64,000 bases of DNA from positions 62,001 to 126,000 of the forward strand of contig CAZUCC010000002.1 in NCBI GenBank assembly GCA_964619065.1, in the 5' to 3' direction. Each line of letters opens with the position of its first letter. Position 1 is the stretch's first letter. This stretch comes from JANXUC01 sp964619065. GTDB lineage: Bacteria; Acidobacteriota; Terriglobia; Terriglobales; Acidobacteriaceae. The translations under genes and the position numbers were made by a program. The notes under the pieces are model-generated. The model did not search any database, was not told the DNA's origin, and worked only from the letters and a program-made list of their open reading frames with translations. This document shows, one piece after another, positions 9,152-18,780 of this stretch.

Positions 9152-10917
9152 TTCGAACTCCCTGCCGCCGCGGTTGCTATCGCGGGCGATTGATAGACAA
9201 CCTTGCCCCCAACCATGGTCAGCAGCACCTCGGTCTTGTAAATGTCGCGCGTCGCAATCTTGAAAAGATCTTGATCCAGAACAATCAGGTCCGCCAGTTT
9301 ACCCTCTTCCAGCGAGCCCTCCAACTTTTCGCGATGCCCTGCGAACGCAGCGCCGAGAGTATATCCTTCGATTGCCTGCTCCAGTGAAATCCGCTCGGAC
9401 GGAACCCATCCACCTTCCGGCTTGCCATCGCGCGTCTGCCGCGTTACCGCGTTCTGCACGCCGTACCAGGGATTCAACGTCACGACCGGCCAGTCGCTGC
9501 CAAACGCCAGGCGGCCCCCGGTCTTCGCTATGCTCTTCCAAGCCCATGCGCGCGAAGCGCGTTCCGGTCCCGCGTTCACAGCCCATACTTTTAACGTGTC
9601 GTCATCCGGATACGAATGCAGCGGTTGAAAACTGGCAATTACGCCAATCTTGCCCAAGCGCGGAATATCCTGTGCGGTAATGGTCTCGATGTGTTCAATG
9701 CGGTGCCGGTGATCGGTCGTGTGATTAGCGGCAGCCGCACCTTCGTAAGCATCCAGCGCGAGCCTCACCGCGCGATCGCCGATGGCGTGAGTGAAAATCT
9801 GAATGCCGCGCGCATCCAGTTTCTGAACCGCCTGCTTATACTGGGCCTCATCCCAGAACGGCCTGCCGGTCAGCTTCGGATCATCGGAATACGGCGTAAG
9901 CATGGCCGCTGTGTGGGACTCGATCACGCCATCAAGGAAGAACTTGACCGCACCTGCCGATATCCAATCGTCATGATAAAGCTTGCGGGCATTTTCAACC
10001 GCCGCCAGCGTTTTCGGAGTCACCGTAGGCGGTTCCAAGCCATACGCAAGATACATTCGCACGGTAAGTTGCCCAGAGCGGCGCAGATCCTCATACAGAT
10101 CGATGTTTTGCAAGTCTCCGATGGCGGCGCCGGAGTTGCTGGCGCTGTGCACTCGCGCCAACCCCACGCGATTTGCTTCCCGCATTCCCAAACGCAGGGC
10201 TTCGAGTTGCTCCTCGCGAGTTGGGCGAGGAGCCTTGCTCTCCATCAGATCGTCGGCGGATTCTTTGAGAACACCGGTCGGCTCGCCATTCGCATCTTTG
10301 ACGATCTGGCCGTTCGACGGGTCTGCCGTGGCGCGCGTGATTCCGGCCGTTGCCAGAGCTTTGCTGTTCACCCAGGAAGTGTGCCCATCAAAGCCGACGA
10401 GATACACCGGGCGGTCTGAAACAGCGTCGTCAAGTATCTTTCTGTCTGGGAGAGCCGCCGCGCCGAAGACATCATAGGTCCAGCCGCGGCCGCGAATCCA
10501 TGACGCCGTAGGATGCGCGGCTGCGTATTCCTTAACACGCTTCTGAATTTCAGCAACCGAATCGGCGCCGGTGAGATCGACCTGGGTGAGTCCGCGCGAG
10601 CCCTCTAGGAAATGTATATGGGAATCCGTAAAGGCGGGCAGCACCAGCCGGCCTTTGGCGTCAATCACCTGCGTGTTGGGACCACGCAGCACCTCAATCC
10701 GCTGCTTCGTTCCCACCGCCACAATTTTGTCACCTGTGATTGCGAGCGCTTCCGCCCAAGGCTGCCTGGCATTCATCGTGTAAATGCGAGCGTTAACCAG
10801 AATGAAGGAAGCTTTCTCGTTAGCGGAACACAAAGATACGGAAGCCATCGCGGACAAGAACAATAAGCTCAAGGTGCAGCTGCGGAAAATACGGAGGATG
10901 GCTTGTTTTCGTATCAA
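9148..10917 (-). CDS. Secreted amidohydrolase (YtcJ/amidohydrolase-3 family)
   Basis: Metal-dependent amidohydrolase of the amidohydrolase-3 type, 589 residues, with an N-terminal signal sequence (hydrophobic to about residue 30), so probably periplasmic. Family landmarks: ILVNARIYTMNARQPWAEAL, the metal-binding FTDSHIHF near residue 98, HAIGDRA near residue 378, HRIEH near 402, and FGSDWPV in the C-terminal third. The start is a TTG at 10917 with GGAGAAGG just upstream. It lies between the regulator and potD, overlapping potD in ATGA. By context it may release amine or amino-acid substrates for the Pot importer; the true substrate is unknown. Confidence 0.85.
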   Translation of the reverse strand: MIRKQAILRIFRSCTLSLLFLSAMASVSLCSANEKASFILVNARIYTMNARQPWAEALAITGDKIVAVGTKQRIEVLRGPNTQVIDAKGRLVLPAFTDSHIHFLEGSRGLTQVDLTGADSVAEIQKRVKEYAAAHPTASWIRGRGWTYDVFGAAALPDRKILDDAVSDRPVYLVGFDGHTSWVNSKALATAGITRATADPSNGQIVKDANGEPTGVLKESADDLMESKAPRPTREEQLEALRLGMREANRVGLARVHSASNSGAAIGDLQNIDLYEDLRRSGQLTVRMYLAYGLEPPTVTPKTLAAVENARKLYHDDWISAGAVKFFLDGVIESHTAAMLTPYSDDPKLTGRPFWDEAQYKQAVQKLDARGIQIFTHAIGDRAVRLALDAYEGAAAANHTTDHRHRIEHIETITAQDIPRLGKIGVIASFQPLHSYPDDDTLKVWAVNAGPERASRAWAWKSIAKTGGRLAFGSDWPVVTLNPWYGVQNAVTRQTRDGKPEGGWVPSERISLEQAIEGYTLGAAFAGHREKLEGSLEEGKLADLIVLDQDLFKIATRDIYKTEVLLTMVGGKVVYQSPAIATAAAGSSK

Positions 10918-10947
10918 AAACCTTCTCCACGTGTTGTGATTGCTATT

Positions 10948-11817
10948 TCAGAACGTCGGTGGCGTATTGATCCACAGTATGTGCGCTTCGCTCTTCCCTG
11001 GATTCGACCAGCGGTGTGGTGTGGTGCTCTGAAAGTAAAAACTGTCTCCTGGTTTGAGCCGGTATTCTTCCTCTTCCAGCGATATGGCAAATACGCCCCG
11101 AAGAACATACAGGAATTCCTCTCCCTCGTGTGTGTAACTTTCTTCTGTGCCTGCGCCGGGAGCCACGCGGAACAGATGCGTTTCCATCACAGGATTGCCC
11201 ACTGCCAACAACTCCATCCAGATTCCCGGAGCTACTTCCAACACTTTACGTGTTTTCGGCTTCACCAGAGGAGAATGCGACTCACCCGGATTGAAAAATT
11301 CCAAAATATTCGATTTGTAAAACTGTGCCAGCTTCCGCAACGTGGTAATCGATGCGCTCATGTGCGAACGCTCAATGGCGCTCAGGAATCCCACAGAAAT
11401 GCCGACAGCCTTCGCCACCCGCTGCAAAGGCAATTTGCGTTGCGCGCGCAGTTGCCGCAGCCGGGCTCCAATCGCGCTGGATGTTCCATCTTTTGGCGTG
11501 CGCACGCCGCCCTGCCGCTTCAGCAGCTGAACAATCGCTGGTCCGTTCAGACCGCGCACTTTGCGCAGATAGCGAGCCCGCTTCAGCAGTTTCACATCCG
11601 TCTGGGTATAGAGCCGGTATTTGCTTTCGGTGCGCTGCGGCCGCGCCAAACCCAGATTCTCCCAGGCGCGAATTGCCGAGGGGGACACACCTACAAGGCG
11701 CGCCACGTCGCCAATTTTCAGATAGTCCCTATCAGAATATGGTTTTACGGAATATGAATTTGCAGAGTTCTTCGCGCCAATCGCTTTGTGATGAGGAGAA
11801 GGCACTGTTGTCAACAT
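10948..11817 (-). CDS. Three-domain regulator: MerR HTH + XRE HTH + cupin
   Basis: Probable transcriptional regulator of the pot operon, 289 residues from the ATG at 11817; a GTG at 11841 is possible. In order: a MerR-type winged helix (YLKIGDVARLVGVSPSAIRAWE), an XRE-type helix-turn-helix (RLRQLRAQRKLPLQRVAKAVGIS), and a C-terminal cupin (YTHEGEEFLYVLRG ... GDSFYFQSTTPHRWSNP). XRE-cupin proteins such as PuuR control putrescine use in enterobacteria; the extra MerR domain is unusual. Its stop is 30 bases before the amidohydrolase, with no terminator visible, so it heads the operon, and it is divergent from the TonB receptor. An inverted repeat at its promoter may be its own site. Confidence 0.85.
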   Translation of the reverse strand: MLTTVPSPHHKAIGAKNSANSYSVKPYSDRDYLKIGDVARLVGVSPSAIRAWENLGLARPQRTESKYRLYTQTDVKLLKRARYLRKVRGLNGPAIVQLLKRQGGVRTPKDGTSSAIGARLRQLRAQRKLPLQRVAKAVGISVGFLSAIERSHMSASITTLRKLAQFYKSNILEFFNPGESHSPLVKPKTRKVLEVAPGIWMELLAVGNPVMETHLFRVAPGAGTEESYTHEGEEFLYVLRGVFAISLEEEEYRLKPGDSFYFQSTTPHRWSNPGKSEAHILWINTPPTF

Positions 11818-11872
11818 GAGACGAGGGGTACCGGAGGACACTTTTCGCTTGACAGTCCCTTTCGCATTCTCT

Positions 11873-11911
11873 AACCTTGCGGGATTATAGCAAGGTTTGC
11901 GATTTCTGCAA
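11873..11911 (-). promoter_or_regulatory. Promoter with 8-bp inverted repeat over the -10 box
   Basis: On the minus strand a TATAAT box (11884-11889) lies 16 bases from a TTGCAG -35 candidate (11906-11911). A perfect inverted repeat, AACCTTGC (11873-11880) and GCAAGGTT (11890-11897) with a 9-base spacer, encloses the -10 box. It is well placed for autoregulation by the MerR/XRE/cupin protein and may also influence the divergent TonB-receptor gene, for which TTGACA at 11849-11854 is a weak plus-strand -35 candidate. Confidence 0.5.
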
Positions 11912-11988
11912 CCGTTGCTTCGTCAAGCTCGGCTTGGGCAAGTTTCGCTGCTGAAAGAATAGAGTTGGTTCCGTCTCGGAGGATTTCG

Positions 11989-14900
11989 ATGCGCTCCCCC
12001 CGTCTGCGCCGCTCCTGCGCGTATTTCGCCGTTTCATTGTTGTTCGCGTTCGTTTCCACCTCCAACCTCACCGCTCAAAGTACGGGCGGCCGTTTCCTCG
12101 GGCACGTATCCGATGCCAGTGGAGCCGCACTAGCCGGAGTGATGGTTACTCTGGTCAACGACTCCAGCGGCGTCAGTCACGTGACAACCACGGATGCTGA
12201 CGGCGACTACTCCTTTCCTGAAGCTTCCGTCGGAACCTACCACCTCGACTTCGAGGTCGCTGGATTTAAGAAGAGTACCCAGTCCAATGTTCTCCTACAG
12301 CTCAATCAAGTTCTGACCCTGAACATGACATTACAGATCGGCGAGCGCAAAGATGTCGTCGAAGTCACCACAGAGGCGCCGCTCGTAGACACGACGAGCA
12401 CGCAACTCGGTTCCGTCATCAATGACCGCTCCATTGCCCAGTTGCCCCTGAACGCGCGCAATACCTACCAGTTCTTATCCCTGCAGCCCGGCGTGCAATC
12501 CACGGTTGGCGCTGATCTCTATGCGGGAAGTGGAGACGCGGGCAGTGTCTCCGTGAATGGCGGTCGCGGCCGTGCCAACAACTTCAGCGTGAATGGCGGC
12601 GACGCCAATGACTTGTTCGTCAACACGCCCACAATTAACCCGAGTCCTGACGCAGTGGAAGAGTTTCGCGTTCTCACCAACGCATTCGATGCTGAATCTG
12701 GACGTAACTCTGGTTCCGTAATCAACGTCGTTACGAAATCCGGCGGCAATAGTTTTCACGGCAACGCCTACGACTTCTTGCGCAACAAGGCTCTCAATTC
12801 CAAGGGGTACTTCGACCCCGCCAAGGCGAAGTATGTCCAGAACCAATTTGGCGCCACATTTGGCGGACCGATCCACAAAAATCAGACATTTTTCTTTGGT
12901 TCTTTTGAGGGCAATCGGATTAGTCAGGGTATTTCTGGTGGCAATGTTACCGTGCCTACAGATGCGGAACGCATGGGAGATTTCTCGCTGTCTGGTGGCA
13001 CGTTTCAGGGCTCGGTTCAGGATCAGTTTTTTGCAGATATTCTCAATAACAGAGGACCGACGGGAACGGAGTGCGCAACCGCGATTGGACACACCGTCGC
13101 GGCCGGAGAAGCATGGAGTTCAATTTTTCCCGGGGGTGTTGTTTTTCCCGACTGTCAGGATCCGGTTGCTGCAAATCTGCTGCAGCTCTATGTGCCCCAC
13201 GGGAACGCTGACCCCAGTACTTATCAGGCCACTCTGAATGGCAAAACCAGATCAAACCAGGCCACGCTTAAGATTGACCACCGCCTGAACGACAAACAAA
13301 ATCTCTCCGCTTATTACTATTTCCAGGATGGTACGCGATTCGATCCCTACAACTTTTTCCAGGCAGCTGGTGCGAATGTCCCCGGTTTTGGTGGGAACAA
13401 TGCTACACGGGATCAGCAGATCAATCTTACGCACACCTGGACGCTTTCGAATACGCTGGTCAATGAAGCTCGGGTTGTCTACATGCGGGAAGCGCAACGC
13501 ACTCTGAATCATCCGCAAAAGACAAACTTAGTTACCGATTCGTGTTCCGGTTCGGCTGCAACTTTCTGCTTCACCGGCAATCCGGACGCTCCCGGTGCCT
13601 TTACGGCGAATGGCCTGGCTGCCAGCAACCAGAAGTATGGAATCACCCCTGGACTCGGTGCCGGACGCGAAGGCGTTCCGGATATTTCGGTCTCAGGAAG
13701 CTTTATCATTGGCAACAACTTTGAAGGCGAGCTTCCTCAGGTTGGGAATTCATTCCAGTTTTCCGACAGCATGACTTGGGTGAAGGGCAAACACACGTTC
13801 AAGTTTGGCGGCGACGTTCGCCGCATGCGGTTCGATCAGTTCCTGTATTTCGAGAACAGCGGCTATTTCCAATATTTCGGAACTTGTCTGTTTGATCCTA
13901 CGATCGATCCAACTAAACAAACCTGCGCTGGCAACGACCCCGGCTATCTTGTGGGTAATCCTGCCGACCCCGCCAATCTGGTGCAAAGCCTGCTGCCCAA
14001 CTATCTGCTCGGCTTACCGGATCAGTACCAGCAAGGCGCAGCCCAGCAGGAACATGTGCGTTCCAGCGCAGTGTATCTGTTTGGACAGGATAGCTGGAAA
14101 ATCACGAACCACCTCACGTTGAACTATGGCCTACGTTGGGAACTCAATACCCCGCAAAAGGACATCGGAAGACGCGTGCAAACCTTTCGCCCAGGCCAGT
14201 CCTCGCAGATTTATCCGTGCCTGGACACCAGTACAACCGACTGTTCCTCGGCCAAGCCGACTGGTCTGCTCTTTCCCGGAGACAAGGGCGTTCCGGATGG
14301 ACTTACCTCGACTTATTACAAAGCGTTCGCTCCGCGGTTAGGAATTGCTTGGGATCCCAAGGGCGATGGCAAAACCAGTATTCGTGGGGGCTGGGGCTTA
14401 TTTTACAATCCGATCGAGCAGCTCGTACTCGAGCAGTTCAGCGCCGAGCCTCCTTTTGGCGTCAGCTTGACTACCTTCAATACTCTCTTCAACACGCCCT
14501 ATGTGTTCCAAAACGCCAGCGTATTACCGAATGGTGCCAACGGCGTCTTGGATCCCAAGCCCGGAACGGCGCAGGACTGGTCTCTTTTCGAGCCCATCTT
14601 GCTTTTCGGTGAATTCCAGCCGCACATGCGTACACAATATGCTGCACAATACAACCTCACGATCCAGCGCGAAATCGCGCGCGGAACGCAGCTGCAGATT
14701 GGCTACGTCGGTTCGCAGTCGCACCGGCTCTTGGCCAGCTACGACATCAACCGCGCCAATCCTCAGACCTGCCTCGATATCAATACCTACAGCGGCGACG
14801 GTACCTGTGGTGTCTTTGGCGAGGATTCGCAATACTTCGTGACCGTACCCAGTGGACAGCCGTTCCACATGCCCGACGGAACGGTGCTGACAGGGGGCCC

Positions 14901-15738
14901 TGGCGGAACCGACCTGAATCTCGTTGGACTGCGGCCCTTTTCCTCGCCCAACTGTGTTCCGACGACCGGCGTCGGTTGTCCGTCCAATGGCGTCCCGGTC
15001 TTCTCGAATATCTTTGCCGAAGATACGAGGGGCGCATCGAATTACAACTCGCTGCAGGTAAGCCTGGACAAGCGCTTTGCCAAGGGATTTCAGACGCAGA
15101 TTGCCTACACGTGGAGCAAGTCGATTGACCAAGCCTCAAGCTTTGAGGACTTTCTCGACCCGACGAATCCACGGCGCACGCGGTCGCTTTCTTTGTACGA
15201 CGCACGGCACAGATTCGTGATCAGCTATTACTGGGATTTGCCGATTCGCAAGTACTCCGGGTTTGCCGGCAAGCTGCTCAACGGCTGGGCTCTTTCCGGA
15301 ATCACGCAATTGCAATCCGGGTTCCCGATCCGCATCTTCTCCTATGGGGACGAAAATCTGACGGGTAACTCTTCGGGATTTTCCTCGCCGACTTTTCCTG
15401 ATTTAAATGGAAAATTCCACACACAGGATCCGAAGAAGAATGGGCTGTATTATTTCGACCCAACACAATTCGCAGCGCCGTCTCTGGGCGTGCAGGGGAC
15501 TTCGCCGCGCACGGTATGTTGCGGCCCTGGACTGGATAACACAGACTTTTCCCTGCAGAAAAACACGGCGATCAATGATCGTTTCCGCACCGAATTCCGG
15601 TTGGATATCTTCAATGCCTTCAACCACACGAAGTTCCTGAATCCGGATGGAATTTTCAGCGACGGGTCGAATTTTGGCCTCATCACGCGCGCCGCCGATC
15701 CGCGCCTAATGCAAGTCGCCTTAAAGCTTTTCTTCTAA
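11989..15738 (+). CDS. TonB-dependent receptor with carboxypeptidase-regulatory domain (Oar-like)
   Basis: Outer-membrane beta-barrel protein of 1249 residues. A signal peptide ends near TSNLTAQ. Residues about 32-110 form a carboxypeptidase-regulatory-like beta-sandwich (GHVSDASGAALAGVMVTLVN), followed by a plug domain (TTSTQLGSVINDRSIAQLPL, then SVNGGRGRANNFSVNGGDAN). A long barrel ends in Phe-Phe (QVALKLFF), as outer-membrane proteins do. The start is the ATG at 11989 with GGAGG seven bases upstream, not the TTG at 11965. Such receptors are abundant in Acidobacteriota; substrates are generally unknown, often oligomers or peptides. It separates the pot operon from the catabolic genes. Confidence 0.93.
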   Translation: MRSPRLRRSCAYFAVSLLFAFVSTSNLTAQSTGGRFLGHVSDASGAALAGVMVTLVNDSSGVSHVTTTDADGDYSFPEASVGTYHLDFEVAGFKKSTQSNVLLQLNQVLTLNMTLQIGERKDVVEVTTEAPLVDTTSTQLGSVINDRSIAQLPLNARNTYQFLSLQPGVQSTVGADLYAGSGDAGSVSVNGGRGRANNFSVNGGDANDLFVNTPTINPSPDAVEEFRVLTNAFDAESGRNSGSVINVVTKSGGNSFHGNAYDFLRNKALNSKGYFDPAKAKYVQNQFGATFGGPIHKNQTFFFGSFEGNRISQGISGGNVTVPTDAERMGDFSLSGGTFQGSVQDQFFADILNNRGPTGTECATAIGHTVAAGEAWSSIFPGGVVFPDCQDPVAANLLQLYVPHGNADPSTYQATLNGKTRSNQATLKIDHRLNDKQNLSAYYYFQDGTRFDPYNFFQAAGANVPGFGGNNATRDQQINLTHTWTLSNTLVNEARVVYMREAQRTLNHPQKTNLVTDSCSGSAATFCFTGNPDAPGAFTANGLAASNQKYGITPGLGAGREGVPDISVSGSFIIGNNFEGELPQVGNSFQFSDSMTWVKGKHTFKFGGDVRRMRFDQFLYFENSGYFQYFGTCLFDPTIDPTKQTCAGNDPGYLVGNPADPANLVQSLLPNYLLGLPDQYQQGAAQQEHVRSSAVYLFGQDSWKITNHLTLNYGLRWELNTPQKDIGRRVQTFRPGQSSQIYPCLDTSTTDCSSAKPTGLLFPGDKGVPDGLTSTYYKAFAPRLGIAWDPKGDGKTSIRGGWGLFYNPIEQLVLEQFSAEPPFGVSLTTFNTLFNTPYVFQNASVLPNGANGVLDPKPGTAQDWSLFEPILLFGEFQPHMRTQYAAQYNLTIQREIARGTQLQIGYVGSQSHRLLASYDINRANPQTCLDINTYSGDGTCGVFGEDSQYFVTVPSGQPFHMPDGTVLTGGPGGTDLNLVGLRPFSSPNCVPTTGVGCPSNGVPVFSNIFAEDTRGASNYNSLQVSLDKRFAKGFQTQIAYTWSKSIDQASSFEDFLDPTNPRRTRSLSLYDARHRFVISYYWDLPIRKYSGFAGKLLNGWALSGITQLQSGFPIRIFSYGDENLTGNSSGFSSPTFPDLNGKFHTQDPKKNGLYYFDPTQFAAPSLGVQGTSPRTVCCGPGLDNTDFSLQKNTAINDRFRTEFRLDIFNAFNHTKFLNPDGIFSDGSNFGLITRAADPRLMQVALKLFF

Positions 15739-15749
15739 ACTTTCAACTG

Positions 15750-15776
15750 TCCGGGCAGTCTCAACCACTGCCCGGA
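15750..15776 (+). terminator. Hairpin after the TonB-receptor gene
   Basis: A perfect 10-bp stem (TCCGGGCAGT with ACTGCCCGGA) and 7-base loop lie 11 bases after the receptor stop. No T-tract follows, so it may be a Rho-assisted or processing hairpin. Confidence 0.45.
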
Positions 15777-15873
15777 ATGCAACATAAAATGCACCGCGCA
15801 CCAGCTATACTGAAAGCAGTACCTCAGCATCACTCTAACGGCCTGTCTGGCCTGCGATTTCTGGAGCAATTCG

Positions 15874-17256
15874 ATGTATCCCGACCTGCAGAAAGAACTT
15901 TCCACCTTCGAGCGCCGCACCCCGAAATCCGCGGAAGCTCACAAACGTAACCTCAAGCGTCTACCTCTGGGCGTGGCCAGCAACTATCGCGCCTACGATC
16001 CCTACCCCATCTTCGTGAAAGACGCGAGCGGCAGCAAATTTCGCGACCTCGATGGCAACGAATATGTCGATCACAACCTCACCTTCGGCGCGCTCATGGC
16101 TGGCCACTGCCATCCAGCGGTGATGAAGGCCGTGGAGAAGCGTCTCAGCACCGGCACCATGTACGGCATGCCGCACGATATGGAATGGGAACTTGCCGAG
16201 GAAGTCTGCACCCGCTTTCCCATCGAGATGTGTCGTTTCGGCAACAGTGGCACCGAAGCTACCATGCACGCAATCCGTATGGCCCGCGCAGCCACTGGAC
16301 GCGACAAGATCGTGAAGTTCGAGGGGGCCTACCACGGCCTGCACGACGCGGCTCTCGTCAGCGTTAAGCCGCATGCGCCGGACTACGGTGACATCAACGC
16401 CCCTACCTCCGTCACCGGCGGCCTTGGTGTTCCCAAAGCGTCACTCGCCAATGTTGTTATTGCCACATTCAACGACTTGGCAACGGTCGAACGCCGCTTC
16501 AAGGAGAATCCCGGACAGATTGCCGCGATCATCCTCGAACCCATTCTGATGAACGTCGGCCTCTGCATGCCGCAGAAAGGTTTCCTTGAAGGCTTACGCG
16601 ATATCTGCGACAAGAATGGCGCACTCCTTATTTTCGACGAAGTCAAAACTGGCGCCAAACTCTGCTGGGGCGGAGCGTCCGAATATTTCGGGGTCACCCC
16701 AGACATGATTTGTCTCGCCAAATCCATTGGTGGCGGCTTCCCGCTCGCAGCTTTCGGCGCGCGCACGTCAGTCATGGATCTCATCTCGCAGCACAAAGTT
16801 TTCCATGGCGGTACCTACAACACGAATCCGGTTTCCATGGCGGCGGGACTCGCCACGTTCCGCGATGTGCTCACGCGGGAGAACTACACGCACGTGGGCA
16901 AGTTGAGTACGAAGCTCGTCAGCGGATATCGCAGGATCGTAGCCAAGTCCGGTCTGCAGGCCTACATCGCTGAAGCTGGAGCGAATGGTGCGCTCATGTT
17001 TTATCCCAAAGAGATCGTCAACTACCGCGATTGGGAGCCGATTGACGTCGATCTCTGGCGCCACTATTGGTTCGGCATGGTCAACCGCGGCGTGATGCCT
17101 CAGCCTTACTGGTGGGATGAGCAATGGACGATTTCGGTGCAGCACACCGAGACCGACATCGATGCGCATCTCGCGGCCTTCGCGGATATTGCCGATTCGC
17201 TCGCGGAAGCTCAACACGAGCGCTTGAAGAATCCGGTGCTCGCCGCCGCACACTAG
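15874..17256 (+). CDS. Class III aminotransferase, glutamate-1-semialdehyde aminomutase-like
   Basis: PLP-dependent fold-type I enzyme, 460 residues, cytoplasmic. The PLP phosphate region is GNSGTEATMHAIRMARAATG; the Asp contacting the pyridine nitrogen is D255 in LIFDEVKTG, and the Schiff-base lysine is K283 in LAKSIGGGFPLAAFG. Similarity to HemL is in the fold, but the location before an APC permease, an aldehyde dehydrogenase and GabT makes a catabolic omega- or amino-acid transaminase more likely than tetrapyrrole synthesis. The start ATG has GGAG eight bases upstream. The substrate is not readable from sequence. Confidence 0.85.
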   Translation: MYPDLQKELSTFERRTPKSAEAHKRNLKRLPLGVASNYRAYDPYPIFVKDASGSKFRDLDGNEYVDHNLTFGALMAGHCHPAVMKAVEKRLSTGTMYGMPHDMEWELAEEVCTRFPIEMCRFGNSGTEATMHAIRMARAATGRDKIVKFEGAYHGLHDAALVSVKPHAPDYGDINAPTSVTGGLGVPKASLANVVIATFNDLATVERRFKENPGQIAAIILEPILMNVGLCMPQKGFLEGLRDICDKNGALLIFDEVKTGAKLCWGGASEYFGVTPDMICLAKSIGGGFPLAAFGARTSVMDLISQHKVFHGGTYNTNPVSMAAGLATFRDVLTRENYTHVGKLSTKLVSGYRRIVAKSGLQAYIAEAGANGALMFYPKEIVNYRDWEPIDVDLWRHYWFGMVNRGVMPQPYWWDEQWTISVQHTETDIDAHLAAFADIADSLAEAQHERLKNPVLAAAH

Positions 17257-17283
17257 GGCAGGCAAGCATCTCAGGAGTATTGA

Positions 17284-18732
17284 TTGTCTGCTCACGAGCA
17301 AGAGGCCGGCCACCCGCACCTGAAACGCGTCCTAGGCCGGTGGGATTTGGTGCTGCTGTTCGTCGTGGCGGTGTTCAACTTAAATGTTGTTCCGTCGATC
17401 GCGGCGAACGGCGGCGTCACCCTGTGGCTGTGGATTGTTTCCCTCGTTTTGTTTTTCTGGCCGCAGGGGATTGCCGTGATCGAACTGGCCCACAGATTTC
17501 CCGGTGAGGGCGGAGTCTACCTCTGGGCGAAGGAAGTCTTCGGCGACTTTCACGGCTTCCTTTCTGGCTGGTGCTATTGGACCAACAACATGCTGTATGT
17601 GCCCACAGTCATGCTTTATTTCGTTGGTGTCTCCGTATTCTCGCTTGGCCCGGGGCACGCTGGGCTGGCCGAAAACAAGACTTTTGCGATGGTGGCATCC
17701 ATTGCTCTGCTGGCGTTCCTCACGGTACTCAACATCATCGGTCTGGGTGTGGGCAAGTGGTTGAACAACTTGGGAGGCATCGGAACGTTCGTAGCCGCAG
17801 CCGTTCTAATTGGACTGGGCGTGACGATCTGGTCGCGGTTCGGCACCACGGTCTCGGCGGCGGATTTCAGGATTCCTCCCGATCCGAAATTCGTCCTGAA
17901 TTCCTTCGGCGTGATTTGCTTCGGCTTGGTGGGGCTGGAACTCGCGTCCGTGATGGGTGATGAGATCCGCGACCCGCAAAAGACACTTCCGGGGGCCGTG
18001 GTTTGGGGCGGGGTGATTTCCGGTGTCTTGTACATTGGAGCAACTCTTACATTGCTCGTTGCCATTGGCAAAAACGATATCAGTGTGCTGCAAGGGATTG
18101 TCCAAGGCGTGAGCCAAATGGCCGGTAAAGTCGGCATGGTATGGATCGTGGCGCCATTTGCTGTGATGCTCAGCCTTTCGATTGCGGGCATTGGATCCGC
18201 ATGGATGGGGGGATCGGCCCGCATTCCGTTTGTCGCCGGCCTCGATTCCTACATGCCTTCAGCGATGGGGAAAGTTCATCCTAAGTACGGAACCCCTCAC
18301 GTTGCTCTCATTGTGCAAGCGCTCGTGTCCCTGGTGCTGATTGTCATGAATTTTACGCTCTCGGGAGGCGTGCAGGAAGCGTTCCAGAAGATGCTTTCTG
18401 CCGCGGTGGTATTGCAGTTGATTCCATTTTTGTATGTCTTCGCGGCGCTGATCAAGTTTGCTGCGCGCGGCACCCTGCGAGGGGGGCGCTATGGCCGGGG
18501 GACACTCATGTTTGCCGGTGTTGCAGGGCTGGTCACAACAACGCTTGCCATCATCGTCGCGTTCTTCCCCGCAAAACAGATCACATCCTTGTGGAAGTAT
18601 GAAGTGAGTATGTTCGGAATCACGCTGGGCTTTATCGCGTTGGCTGTATTTTTCTTTTACGTGTATGCCCGGCTTAAAACACCTCAGTCGATTGCTGCCG
18701 GGACGGCCAAGTCGTCCGTCCAGGTGCCTTAA
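17284..18732 (+). CDS. APC-family amino acid/polyamine permease
   Basis: Secondary transporter of the amino acid-polyamine-organocation superfamily, 482 residues with about twelve hydrophobic helices. TM1 carries the broken-helix motif VVAVFNLNVVPSIAANGG; TM2-3 carry HRFPGEGGVYLWAKEVFGDFHGFLSGW, typical of APC importers. The start is a TTG at 17284 (MSAHEQEAGHPHLKRVLG) because AGGAG lies six bases upstream and no ATG fits. It is 27 bases after the aminotransferase and 48 before the dehydrogenase, so the genes are probably co-transcribed. Likely imports an amine or amino acid degraded by its neighbours. Confidence 0.9.
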   Translation: MSAHEQEAGHPHLKRVLGRWDLVLLFVVAVFNLNVVPSIAANGGVTLWLWIVSLVLFFWPQGIAVIELAHRFPGEGGVYLWAKEVFGDFHGFLSGWCYWTNNMLYVPTVMLYFVGVSVFSLGPGHAGLAENKTFAMVASIALLAFLTVLNIIGLGVGKWLNNLGGIGTFVAAAVLIGLGVTIWSRFGTTVSAADFRIPPDPKFVLNSFGVICFGLVGLELASVMGDEIRDPQKTLPGAVVWGGVISGVLYIGATLTLLVAIGKNDISVLQGIVQGVSQMAGKVGMVWIVAPFAVMLSLSIAGIGSAWMGGSARIPFVAGLDSYMPSAMGKVHPKYGTPHVALIVQALVSLVLIVMNFTLSGGVQEAFQKMLSAAVVLQLIPFLYVFAALIKFAARGTLRGGRYGRGTLMFAGVAGLVTTTLAIIVAFFPAKQITSLWKYEVSMFGITLGFIALAVFFFYVYARLKTPQSIAAGTAKSSVQVP

Positions 18733-18780
18733 GAATTTCTGAGATCGCCCTGAGGCTCAAGGTAGATAGGAGATCCTGCC

